The position numbers and the translations under genes are program-made. Shown here one piece after another: positions 1-10,390 of a stretch of DNA of 64,000 nucleotides. The stretch comes from Liolophura sinensis. Taxonomy: Eukaryota; Mollusca; Polyplacophora; Chitonida; Chitonidae. How positions within the stretch are numbered: the stretch's first letter is position 1; each line of letters begins with the position of its first letter. The DNA is taken from the NCBI RefSeq assembly GCF_032854445.1, contig NC_088301.1, forward strand, positions 44,811,187 through 44,875,186, written 5' to 3'. Under the pieces are notes generated by a model, which saw only the letters and a list, made by a program, of their open reading frames with translations, did not search any database and was not told the origin of the DNA.

Positions 1-959
1 TTCTGCTTTGGTTTACCATCATTTCTGGCACTGGTGGGCTTCAGTATGGACTTTATCCCGTTTGGTTTTGTAACACGGTTTTCCTGACAGATTTCACTTG
101 GCTTCTGACTTGACACCTTCTCTTCCTTTATTACAGTCTGTAGAGAAATATTTTGACCGCGTCCTGACATACCAGAGCCGTCGTTAGAGACTATGGAACT
201 CGAACTGCTTCCTCTGTCTTCATTTTGACAGCCTGCACACTCTGACTCAGATAGATTCATTGCAAGCGAATTATTACGAAGCAAAAACGATACGTTTTTA
301 GGATCAGCTTTAGAGAGTATTTTATGGCCTGTTTGAGATACATCATGTTTCTTATCTTTGGTTTCCTTTCTGTCACTAGGTGGAGAGCTGCTGTCAAACC
401 CGGAGTCGGATCCACTCGAGTCAAGTCTGTTATGAGACAATACATTTGATTTAACAGATGGGTACTCCTTTGTGACATCCTTTGGTGAATTTCCAATGCT
501 CTTATCAGAATCATGGGTCATGGTGTTGGCTTTCACACATGGCTTCCTTCGCACCCACTGAGATGGTGTTCTTTGAAAGTCATTGTTGTCTGTCAAACCA
601 TCCAAACGCTCCTGGGAAGAAAATCTCACTGAATGGGGCTTTCGTTTTAAAATAATCCTTCCGTTCGGACAGGGACCGACAGAATTAGAACTTCCTTGGT
701 GAGCATTAGTTGTGTAGAAAACTCGGCTAAGCTCACCATACGCGAAGGAGTGTGATTTCAGTAAGGTCTTCTTCGGTGGATTAGACGATTCTTGGCTCTG
801 GTCTAGAGAGTCTTCCAGCACTTTGCGCAAATGATTACCGTTAACTGGTTGAAAATAATAGGTTTTCTTGAAGTCCCGGTCGATATTGGGTGAAAACTGA
901 ACACTGCGCGTTCTCTTCAGAGCCCGTTTCCGAAGGATTTGGCTAGCACTCATTTTCAT
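1..959 (-). CDS. N-terminal coding exon of an unidentified disordered protein with PP1-docking motifs and a degron (partial)
   Basis: Reading leftwards from ATG 959-957 there are 319 codons without a stop, running off the window edge, so the C-terminus is missing. A TGA lies in frame at 1004-1002. A second ATG (953-951) has the better context (A at -3), so the true start may be residue 3. Composition is Ser/Lys/Asn-rich and low in hydrophobics, as in a disordered regulator. Visible motifs are a basic NLS-like stretch (residues 10-18), RSVQF (18-22) and KNVSF (221-225), which fit the PP1 RVxF docking pattern, SILK (304-307), which fits the PP1 SILK pattern, and DSGFDS (185-190), which fits the beta-TrCP degron DSGxxS. 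I do not recognise the family. A mitotic or chromatin PP1-targeting subunit is an inference from the motifs only. Short motifs arise by chance, but an open frame this long in A+T-rich DNA does not easily. Confidence 0.85.
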   Translation of the reverse strand, partial: MKMSASQILRKRALKRTRSVQFSPNIDRDFKKTYYFQPVNGNHLRKVLEDSLDQSQESSNPPKKTLLKSHSFAYGELSRVFYTTNAHQGSSNSVGPCPNGRIILKRKPHSVRFSSQERLDGLTDNNDFQRTPSQWVRRKPCVKANTMTHDSDKSIGNSPKDVTKEYPSVKSNVLSHNRLDSSGSDSGFDSSSPPSDRKETKDKKHDVSQTGHKILSKADPKNVSFLLRNNSLAMNLSESECAGCQNEDRGSSSSSIVSNDGSGMSGRGQNISLQTVIKEEKVSSQKPSEICQENRVTKPNGIKSILKPTSARNDGKPKQ

Positions 960-2605
960 TGATGAGAAAATAAGGGAAAAGCAACCTAAAGTTCCTGGTG
1001 CTCACCAGATAAAGTCGAAAGTATATCTCAGCGTAGATTGCTCCAGTCATTTATCGATAGTTCTTTCATTTCACCAATCATCTGTCCAACGACAGAAGAG
1101 TACAGTCCACCTAATGTAATAGACTGCATAGTCAGCATACAACTGTGCTAATGGGTTTTAGGTAATGAAGTGATCACTACCACGAGATACTCTCTCTTAT
1201 GTGCTGATCGATACATAAACATTTTCTTAAATAGGCAATTCCATTAACATTAGTGAAACAATCTTGTCACGCGCACCTATTTGTGTTAAAATTACTCCCA
1301 GTTACACGTTATTATTTTTACTTTTTTACTTTACTACTATTTTTATAACGTCTGCACGCACCTTTTTTTTTAACATATGGTTTAGCAAAAGAAAGAAAAA
1401 AATATGCTTTGTGTTCATTGTTAAAACATTTGTCACAGCAATAAGTAATCGATGTTTTTTTGTGTCTCATTTCCGAAGTTAATTCCTTTCCAAGGTTTTC
1501 TGTCGATCCTCTGTTCCTCGTACATATGGCCTTCGGAGAAATAAGCATTTATTGATCTTGCCATGCACCATGACAAAGCCTATATTTGTTGAAGACAATA
1601 ACTTTTTGTCACACACCGATGAAAAAAACATAATTATCTGTTATGTAAACGACACCGATGTGTAATGATTCTTTTTTCTTTATAAGGATTTATCAAAATG
1701 CTACCTGTTAATTTTTGGCGGTAATTTTTGTTTAAGCAATCGCATACTCACAAATTTTGTAATTTGTAATCTACTCTACAAGTCATCTGTGTTTCAAATA
1801 TGGCGATGATTTTAGTTCATCAGTGTGTATGGTAAGCCTGTATGTGTGTTCGTGCGTGCGTACGGGCGAGGGCCTTTGAAAAAAAGGCTTCAACTGGAAG
1901 CTGTAACTAAAAGAAAAACATCCAACACTCACTGGTTGTATGCAGTTATCTGTGTGTGTTCCTTCCTTTAATCACACCTGGGCCAGGAATATCACCTTTG
2001 CCCTTGGGTAAATACCCTTAACTGGCTGTGCTATGTACAGTCTGTTATAATTTCGTTTTCATTGATACAGCAGACACTAAGAAAAGCAGTTGTACTGACA
2101 GAGTGACACAGCTGTTCCCTTAATCCGCCTTCTTGTCGTATACATGTTGTATTGGTTTATCATTATCCCTACTTTTTTGCGTCCTCTGCAAGTGTTATTT
2201 CCTTTATAGGACACTAGGCGAAGATGACCTTGACATCGTTTGGCCCAGAAATTGTAATTTATACTGATACATGATTACGTTCAAATTTAGTTCAAGGATC
2301 GAGACACACCTGTTTTTTTTTTATTTGCATTAAATATCTCAGTGACTTGCTGACTAATTTTCTAGTTTGATTAGTTCATTATCATAATTTTCTGTGCGAG
2401 TAATTGAAAGTTTCATAGTTTACAGATGTCCCTATCACTTGTAAACCCAATGCAGTATTCTATTCATATTCTGTCCTGGGGAGGCGAAGTGTAGGTCTCA
2501 TTAAATAGTCATGATTGCATTATATTGGCCTCATTTAAAGTGAGAGAACCGCAAGTATATCATTGTATGCTGATCACACACATATCAGCCATTATGTGTG
2601 GTACA
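960..2605. other. 5' flank of the left-edge gene, no gene seen
   Basis: A+T-rich sequence that should hold the promoter and any 5' UTR exon of the minus-strand gene. The possible plus-strand start 1800-1831 (ATGGCG... followed by GTAAGC) is too short to support. No repeat family was recognised. Confidence 0.5.
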
Positions 2606-2609
2606 TGTA

Positions 2610-3020
2610 AACAAGGGACAAAAGTGTAATATATGTATACACGGGACAACAGTGTAGTAAACACGAGGCAAAGGAGTAGACGCAAGACAAAAATGTAGTA
2701 AACACGAGACAAACGTGTTGTAAAGGTGGGGCGAGAGTATAGTAACCACGAGGCAAAGGAGTAAAGGCAAGACAAAAATGTAGTAATCACGAGACGAAGG
2801 TGTTGTAAATATGGGGCAAGAGTATAATAAACACGAGACAAATGAGTACACGCAAGACAAAAGTGTAGTAAACACGAGACAAAAGTGCAGTAAACACGAG
2901 GCAATAGTGAGTAAATACAAGATTAAAGTAAACACAAGAAAAGAGAGTAGTAAACAAAGACTGAGTAAACACGGGCTAAACTGGAGTAAACGTGAGACAA
3001 AGTTAAAGTAAACATAAATC
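2610..3020. repeat. Minisatellite, about 21-bp unit with an 85-bp higher-order period
   Basis: Degenerate tandem copies of a unit close to GTAGTAAACACGAGACAAAA. The anchor GTAGTA recurs at 2654, 2695, 2780 and 2865: spacings of 41, 85 and 85 bp, about two, four and four units. The block 2695-2779 is closely repeated at 2780-2864. Units decay towards both ends. All three minus-strand frames stay open for long stretches because the unit has few stops on that strand. These frames give Leu/Cys/Phe-rich translations and are not genes. Confidence 0.85.
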
Positions 3021-3341
3021 AAGTTGTGTAAACGCGATATCGAGATATTCCACCTGCCCTGTAAGACCACCCTACGTTACACCTGGATCTACCCAGTCCT
3101 CTATATATAAATATACACCTGCGCTTTAAGACAGGTGGTAAAGGCGGAAGAATGTCCTACATAGCTCTGGGTAAACCGGTTTCGGGAAAAACTTTACCGA
3201 GTGACTTGTCTGAGTGGGTCAAACTCGGGTGAACGCATGGTGCCCTCATCAAGCTTCCGTCTCATCCAATGCGATTAAGATTGGGTACCATGCATGGCAG
3301 GTGTCTGTACGACAGTTAATACTCATAACTCGTATAGAGGA
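3021..3341. other. Non-coding spacer, nothing seen
   Basis: No ORF, repeat or splice-flanked island recognised between the minisatellite and the SINE fragment. Confidence 0.4.
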
Positions 3342-3414
3342 TTTATCTATTTGACTGGTGTTTTACGCCATTCTAAGGAATATTTCCCTTATACGACGGC
3401 AGTATATTATTGGA
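3342..3414 (-). repeat. SINE-A fragment (3' part)
   Basis: Contains the antisense tail and core of SINE-A: TGACTGGTGTTTTACGCC, then a CTTATACGACGGCAG block. The sequence diverges after about 3414 and the tRNA-like head is missing. Confidence 0.75.
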
Positions 3415-3989
3415 GACAGGGAATCTCTCAGCACACATGCTAATATAATGTACTCATTCCCAACCTGTAGGTGTTTCCCAGTAAGTGTCAAATCATTTCG
3501 ACCGCCTTCATCGGTATCAAAACCAAGTGAAGTCCGTAGTCATGATCCATCATGGGAAAGTAATGTTATGTTATGCGCGATGTGGCAAATACATGTATGC
3601 TGATGTCCCAACTGTAGAGACAATAACGCCCTTGGGGAACTAGGGACATAACCAGAATTGACTGTCCAGCATAAAGTCTAAGCAGCAGTCTATTGCATCC
3701 TTGCATATATTGTGGTAAGGCCAGCAGGATAATTTGATCACATCATCCAGTAATAACGGTAGATAAACCCGAGACGAAACAAACGCGAAACTCTACTCTG
3801 ATACATGATTGTCTGTTTGACGACAACACTGTGGAGAGAAGTGTAACTTTGTACGAAAACCTTCATTACACGGGAACATTTACTTCCCATCAAAATAAAA
3901 AGTTGCAACAGTACTTATAACTGAATTGGCATAAAACTGCACGTCCATTACTTCTTTACAATGGTTAACAGAAAACATTACTTTGCAAA

Positions 3990-3990
<1 letters not shown>
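3415..3990. other. Non-coding spacer, nothing seen
   Basis: No supported gene or repeat. Confidence 0.4.
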
Positions 3991-3991
<1 letters not shown>

Positions 3992-4060
<69 letters not shown>

Positions 4061-4095
4061 GTGTGTGCGTGTGTGAGTGTGTGTGTGTGTGTGTA
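3992..4095. repeat. Compound microsatellite (TA)n then (TG)n
   Basis: About 32 uninterrupted TA units (3992-4056) pass directly into an imperfect TG tract with GC and GA interruptions. Confidence 0.95.
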
Positions 4096-6213
4096 ATTGT
4101 TTAAATATTTTTTAAGAGTTACAGATCTAAGAATCTTAGGGGTAACAACTGAAGAGCAATTTTCGACACAGTGAATCCTTTCACTTAGTGACGATCCTTC
4201 AAAAACATTTCAAAAAGCTGTTAAATAGCCGTATAAGCATCATCAAGTACAAGACACAGAACAATATACGAATTATAACAATACACCTAGAACAATGTGA
4301 GATTTCCAGAACAATCCAAGACATCTTACAATCAATCTATTGTCTAGAAATACTTCATTTTTTCATTATCGCGCCATTATACAAGATACATACAGCTTAT
4401 TAGCACTAATGTATTGTCTTTACCTAGGTTGTTACAATCAGGGGCTCGTGAAGAACATGCTTCCTCTGCCGTCAGTTTTTACATTGTAGATACAACAGAA
4501 AATCCTTTTTATTTTTCCCACGCACCTTATTTCGTTTTTTAACGAGGTGACTGTGGTAGAGTGTATCACATTTCATGTTTTGAGTTTAACAGTGTGGCAA
4601 CATATAGAAAAGTCTGCTGTTGGTGCTGCGTCGACACCTCCTTTGTCTCCTTTGGGGTCATATCGTGAAAGAAAATGTGCCGTCAAGATCAGGACATAAC
4701 TACTTCAAACGCTTAGAAAATAAAATGTGAAGTGATCTATTTCTAAAAATCATGATGTTAATGATCCAAAAATATGCAAGTCAAGTAACGGGACCCCTGA
4801 TTCCCACGCAAGGTATACCGGATTTCAGGACCTTCTAAGAGAAATCAGTCTTTTTTTTAACCTGGGACGACCATAACTAGGTCACTGCCTGACAACAAAT
4901 GTCAACCATGTTCGGAATTTCAAACCAATCTTTTCCAAGATTAGACATGACTAAGAAACATAAAAACCACATCGAAGGTCCTTGATTGAGGCCCTTGAAA
5001 GAAGTCCTTGATTGAAAAAAAAAAGAAAAGAAACCCGAGCAAATCTTTGATATAGTTTTAAGCCGGGTTATCGTCACACAACGATTTGCAGAGATAAAAG
5101 GATTAGTATGATCACTGATACCAGCTGACCTGTGGGTCAGACTGCGATGAAAAACTCGTGAGTCGAATATAAAGTACATCTACGCTATAGCAGATCTCCT
5201 GTGCTGAGGCAGTAGAATGCAAATCCCAGTTATCTGGATCTAAACTGAATACGCATGTGTCATCTTTAAACATTAAACATATACAGCCTTGAATTAAGAT
5301 AGAATGTTTGTGCAAGTGGATGGATAAAATTGTAGACCTGGGTATATCTGATACGCACGAGTCTTAAAATAGAAAATAACACGAAATTATTCATCCACAT
5401 TTGCCGTATAATTAAACTGTCATAATCGGAAATACCAAGCTCAGGTCTACATGACAGACATCTTTCCAAATCGGTATAAATCTAATACTGACTGTCTAAT
5501 TTACTCCTTTTCATCATCTGTCTCAATAAAAGGCCTGCGCTGGACTTGAAGTGTGGAAAGTCGTAAACGCATAGCTTAAGGTATTTGTTAGTAGATATGT
5601 TACTACATAGATATATGTCTTAGCATTCTGAGTGTCTGATCTGTTGAAAACATTTCATTATCTTGATAAACCATTTAATAAATCATTTCAACGTTTGCTT
5701 GACACCAGCGAAGATGCAAACACCCTCAAACCCTAGTCAGTCGCGCTTTTGGTCAATCAAATATTTGACATTGTATCTTTTACCACGGCGCATTCACTTT
5801 ACGAGGGACCTGAATGAAAGACAATGACATTGTGGACTTTCACTTGTTTATAATCAGCTGATGGTCAAATCACAGACTACATGAATATATATATATATGA
5901 TGTAAGCTACACACACATGGTGCCTTCATCAAAGAAGAAAAGATCGCCACAGAAATCTGAATTCAGAGTAATGCACAGTTTAAAGAAGGACGACAGTGAA
6001 TCTTTACGTATCGTCATATAAAAATTGTCAGATCAATCAGGGCCCGCTTTCAAGACAATCCTGGACATGTACAAACTGAAATTGAGAAACTTAATGTAAA
6101 AGAGACTTTGTTCAACACGTGATAATCTAACTACAGATTTGCAGTTGCTATAGCCTGAATAAAGTTACTATATTGGGGAAGTGTCATATATCTGTTAATT
6201 ATGATACAATATG
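4096..6213. other. Non-coding, nothing supported
   Basis: Short ORFs on both strands, none with splice context and protein-like composition. Around 4980-5015 a short phrase (CCTTGATTGA) is duplicated. Otherwise A+T-rich unique-looking sequence. Confidence 0.4.
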
Positions 6214-6226
6214 ATTAACCATTCCT

Positions 6227-6469
6227 GAGGGCCTCCATTGCCGAGGGGATTAGCGCCAAGTGCGGCGCAATGACCCAATAGCCTCCCAGCAACGCGGTCG
6301 CTCTGAGTTCAAGGCCGGCTCATGGTAACTTCCTCTCCGGCCGTACGTGGGAAGGTCTTGCAGCAACCTGCGCATGATCGTGGGTTTCCTTTCACCATAA
6401 TGCTGACTGCCGTCGTAAAAGTCAATTATTCTTGAGTACGGAGTAAAGCACCAATGAAAAAATAAATAA
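6227..6469 (+). repeat. SINE-A, near full length, with target-site duplication
   Basis: Starts with a tRNA-like head (GGCCTCCATTGCCGAGGGGA, an A-box-like start) and a B-box-like GAGTTCAAGGCC. The conserved core 'TCCTCTCCGGCCGTACGTGG' follows, then an AATAAATAAA tail. It is flanked by ATTAACCATTCCT (6214-6226) and ATTAACCGTTCCT (6470-6482), a 12/13 match that reads as a target-site duplication. SINEs are moved by LINE machinery in trans; this copy encodes no protein. Confidence 0.9.
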
Positions 6470-6949
6470 ATTAACCGTTCCTACCTGCCAAGTTATTCGA
6501 GACTATTTGATCGATTTTAAAACTCATATAAATCACATGCAGAAAAAAATATATAAATAAAGACACAGTAACGGGAGCCTTTGTTCCTATCATTAGATTT
6601 AAAGTTCCCAATTGGTCGTACATTTCAACTTGAATTACATGGTGGTTTCGTCAATAATCCTATCAATAAAGTTTCACGAGTAAACGTGAAAGCAGCATGC
6701 TATTTGGTCGTTTGTATTTAAAAACTGATGAAGTAACACCGGGTCCTGACTATTTATGGAAATTAAGGAATTAACCAAACTACACGGAGTGAAGTCGGTA
6801 TCAACGTTTTAAGGAATACACGCCGACAAAAAATACCATCAAGTAATTCTTAAGCACCTTGAGCATATATGCATCTGTTTGTTAAGCGTTTTAATGTGTG
6901 ACATAATCTTAATGTCATTGTATGTTAAATGTGAAGACAAAACGGTATT

Positions 6950-7125
6950 TTGTGTAACTCTAGACCAGTGACGTCTAATAAATTGCAATTAACATCACTG
7001 CATTTTCTTACCTAAATCTGCCAAAGCCATGGTGTTAAGGGACGTGTAAATTACTACTATTAATGCAACTATATGAACGGTTACCATTTGCCAGCTATCA
7101 CAATGTCGTCACTGCTCTGGTTTTG
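6950..7125 (-). repeat. Interspersed repeat R2, internally deleted copy
   Basis: Reverse-strand copy sharing TCTAGACCAGTGACGTCTAA, the AACATCACTGCAT block and CATTTGCCAGCTATCACA with the other R2 copies in this window. The central part is shortened. R2 is non-coding and its class (SINE or MITE) is undetermined. Confidence 0.7.
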
Positions 7126-7161
7126 TTATCTATGCTGAGCGTGTTTAATTATATTTTACAG

Positions 7162-7200
7162 CATGGATAGTCCTATTGATGTGTTCGTGCAATCAATCAG
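7162..7200 (+). CDS. Candidate 39-nt internal exon
   Basis: A near-ideal acceptor (TTAATTATATTTTACAG) and donor (CAATCAG/GTAAGTAG) enclose 39 nt, a multiple of three. Two of three frames are open. One reads MDSPIDVFVQSI preceded by one nucleotide and followed by AG. No neighbouring exon could be linked, so the gene and frame are unknown. The support is splice-signal quality alone. Confidence 0.35.
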
Positions 7201-7912
7201 GTAAGTAGCTAACGATCGACTGCAGGTGCAATATATATACTTATTCAAAATGTCTTGACTACTGAATTTAATGTCAGTTTTACACGCAAATGAATGGACG
7301 AATTCTAACGAGTTGTATCACTTATGCATGCATGTCAACCAAGAAATGTATTCATTTTCCTAGATACAAATGGACTGGGAGTGCAGGACTGAAAGTCTTG
7401 TCCGTCGTGATATATGTTGCGCAAGACAGACAAAAAACTGATTTTATCGCCATAGAAATGCGAAACCTTTCAAAACGAACTAAACCACGTGGTTCAGTCA
7501 TTGTGTGGAAGTGTGTTGTCAAGTCCAATAAGAGTAACATTAACAATGGGACTATATCTATTTTAGGACTACCATAGGTCGTGCCGTCAACCTCCTCTTT
7601 ACGCATCGTCATACACGCGCGAGTGTTTACTTTGTATGTGCTTATAACTCTTTATGTTTGAAACATGGAGATAGATAGCCACATACGACGACAACTTTGT
7701 GGCCCTGCAATTATACAGTCAAAGGATATAGTCGCAGGCTTTGCTGTGCTGTATAGGCTAAATCTATACAATAAGGCGGTCTATGTATCTGTATACCACA
7801 ACTATGTTTAACCTTATGATATGTAGTCAAACTTATAAATAAGCAACCCACTCGAAATGGTAACAAATGTTTTAAAATTCATGACAGTCGTGATTAAATT
7901 TAAGTCACTTAC
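7201..7912. other. Non-coding or intronic, overlapping ORFs of uncertain status
   Basis: Frames of 95 (+) and 86 (-) codons overlap at 7290-7612. Neither has convincing splice sites or a recognisable domain. Confidence 0.3.
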
Positions 7913-8086
7913 CTCAAGTGTGTTTTTGAAAAATAGACTATTAAACTTTTCTGGGTCCGGCATCCCCGATGGGAGCATGTACGTCCCGTGCGAGCAATGT
8001 GACTGGTTTCCGGAAGCTGTATGAATCTCTCGGATGTTTAAACATTTTGGAGTACTGTTGTTATCAGATATATCCGCCGGGACCAT
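7913..8086 (-). CDS. Candidate coding exon, 58 codons, with consensus donor
   Basis: From ATG 8086-8084 the frame gives 58 codons ending exactly at a perfect donor (GAG/GTAAGT, intron starting at 7912), phase 0. Composition is protein-like, with a Ser/His/Cys-containing middle and a C-terminal part reading YMLPSGMPDPEKF. A TGA in the same frame lies 18 nt upstream of the ATG, so this is either a first coding exon or uses an acceptor at AAAAG just before the ATG. Family not recognised. It cannot be spliced in frame directly to 10206-10390. Confidence 0.45.
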
Positions 8087-10205
8087 GAAGTCGTAAATTA
8101 CTTTTCAGTCTGACTGCAAAATTAGCGCTGACTCCACTACATCAGTGGTTTACGGGGTTTACAATTATAATTAATAAAGTAAACTACTTAAGACAGATAT
8201 CACTTAGATTATCAAAACGATGGTTTTCTACCAACCGTAAAACACGGCACAGTCTGATGTACTTAAGCGCTGTGCATGCGTATAGAGGCCCATTTTGAAA
8301 CAATGCTCCCATACAAAACACATCTACTCTCTCCAGATCTATTCCCCGCCCCCCCCCCCCCCCTTAAAGCATCATACGTTATATCACCTTTAGTTGTATG
8401 GAACGTTCTTTCCCAATATTTATTGTTAAGTTACACATGGCTTATTTTAAAAGATAAAGATCAGAAAAAGTTAAGTTTTAAGCTCAGTATTTTTCTTCCT
8501 TCAAACCTGTTCATACTACCTGCACGCTACCTGTACTCATCCCCTTACATGAAGTTCACGACACACGAACATACAAGATTACTCAATTCAGATCAGGTAA
8601 TGAGGCCCAGGGGCGTGCAAAAAGGCATGATTTAAGCACCAGTCTGGACAGTTAGAAAGAGGGAAATCTAATCAAGCTAAAATTTTCGTACTGATTATGT
8701 GTTTAAAATGCGTGTATGCTTTTTGGTGTGGTTTTTTGGTCGTCTTTCACTCCATCTGCTTAGTTTGCATCTTAAAGAATGAATACCTGCTCGAGGTCAA
8801 CCGTGTTTTATAATGCATGGTAGGAAGACAATATAACACTACCTGGTGTTTTTAGTGTGAGGAATGTCTTTTAACCTGGAATCCAGTTATCAAAATACAT
8901 GATAAGTACAGGTAACAATAAAAAGTAATCTGCTCTGATCAGATAGCGGAGCAACAAACAAAAGTACGTAAAACTTATCAATTATTCAATGTAGTTCCAT
9001 TGCCTCAGGAAACTGACAGCTGAACAGCGGATATGGGCGTGGACTATCTTACGGATATAAATGGTGATGCCGTTTTAATCAATTGTTAAGTCAATTAGGG
9101 TCTCCAATGCAAGGCGTCACTGTCATCCAGACTTGTCATGTATGCAGATAAAATTACATATCTGTGTATATGAAGTCGAAATCCTGAAAACACAGAGGCT
9201 TTTATGAATAAAAAGATTTATAAAATTGAGATGTTCAGTCTGCCTGATACCCAGCCTGTACATTGATTTTGTAAACTATGCAGATTGTAGAATGTCCCCA
9301 ATGGTTTTCAATTGATTTTGAGTACAAGTTCCATGGAACACAATGGCAGAATGACTAAGGCTTTACTAGCGAGAAAGACGGCCATTTTGGTTTCATGTTC
9401 AACCACATAGACAAGCATTGGAAAGGCGTAACACTGAGTGTGTACAACAGGATTATATACTTGTATACCGCTATCCTGAAAGCACTGAAATCATGTAGGC
9501 TACAGTTACCTTGTTCAGTGTAAATGAGCCAGAAATCAAACATGTTTATGCCGTTTTTTAGTTTGCCATCACCAATCCAATGAGGAAAACAAAATCATAT
9601 ATAACATACGTATACATAGATCTTGAGTTGGCAATCGCCAATATCCTTCAGTCAAAAATTACATTAATTAATTACTATTATATGTAACAAAAGCTATGAA
9701 ATGCATCTGTTTTTTCTCACGTGTTATTATATAAAGGGTTGTGAAAAGTAAATGTTTATGACTGGTTTATGTATGGAATTGATTCACCATACAATCTGTG
9801 GTTTAAAACAAACTATTTAACAACAAACAGAAATGTCTGCATCATCGCGCGCATGAGCTGTATCGCTACGTTTTACCGCCTTCCCTTATATTTACAGGGC
9901 TTACTTATCCACGTGTACCGTGCGTGTGGTTGTAACTTGCATGCCCTGAGGACTCATCAGGACTGGATAATAAGACAAGCGTTACATTCCTGCAATACAT
10001 CATTAATTTCATAAATAGGTACAAATCCTTAAAGCCATTTAAATCTGCATTTAGCTATTATTACAGACTTTCCGCTTGGATACACCAAATCCTTGTATAC
10101 AGAATGAATCCTTATGTTCGAAATGTCTATACTTTTACGCTATATCCTTGTTAATTAACATGCGAAGAAATAGTCTTGGTCATGTGACAAAGTCAGTATA
10201 CATAC
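8087..10205. other. Intronic or intergenic; poly-C run and one weak donor
   Basis: A 15-base C run lies at 8349-8363. On the minus strand near 9510 GAACAAG/GTAACT resembles a donor, but its upstream frame is closed by stops. No repeat family recognised. Confidence 0.35.
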
Positions 10206-10390
10206 CCATCTTAGGACGTGTGGCTTGGCGACGATCGTCCGCTGCTGCTGCCAGTTGTTTCTTAGAAACGTCCTTGGCTGGTAAAAAGACTTGTCAGGCT
10301 TGGGTTCTTTACCATACAAGATCAGGTCGGGTCTTCTCAATGGTACGTAACGAATGCCCATATTGACCGTAAAATATTGAAACACAAACA
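10206..10390 (-). CDS. Candidate internal exon, 61 codons, well-bounded splice sites
   Basis: An acceptor (CATTGACATATTCAG, ending at 10391) and donor (AAGATGG/GTATGT, intron from 10205) enclose 185 nt: two nucleotides finishing a codon plus 61 open codons, leaving phase 0. The translation is convincingly protein-like, containing MGIRYVPLRRPDL and YGKEPKPDKSFYQPRTF. Basic and aromatic residues are evenly spread, with no low complexity. Family not recognised. The plus-strand frame over the same bases is taken as a shadow because it lacks matching splice sites. Confidence 0.5.

Noticed and set aside
2560-3070. Three overlapping hydrophobic minus-strand ORFs of 61-161 codons
   Set aside because: All three arise from the 21-bp minisatellite, whose unit lacks stops on that strand. 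Translations are low-complexity and start codons fall at random.
4419-4500. Possible minus-strand donor CTAG/GTAAAG
   Set aside because: The only open frame ends in TAG exactly at the junction and the others stop earlier.
9355-9543. Minus-strand ORF near a GAACAAG/GTAACT donor
   Set aside because: The frame upstream of the donor is closed by stops and the ORF itself runs past the donor, so no consistent exon can be drawn.
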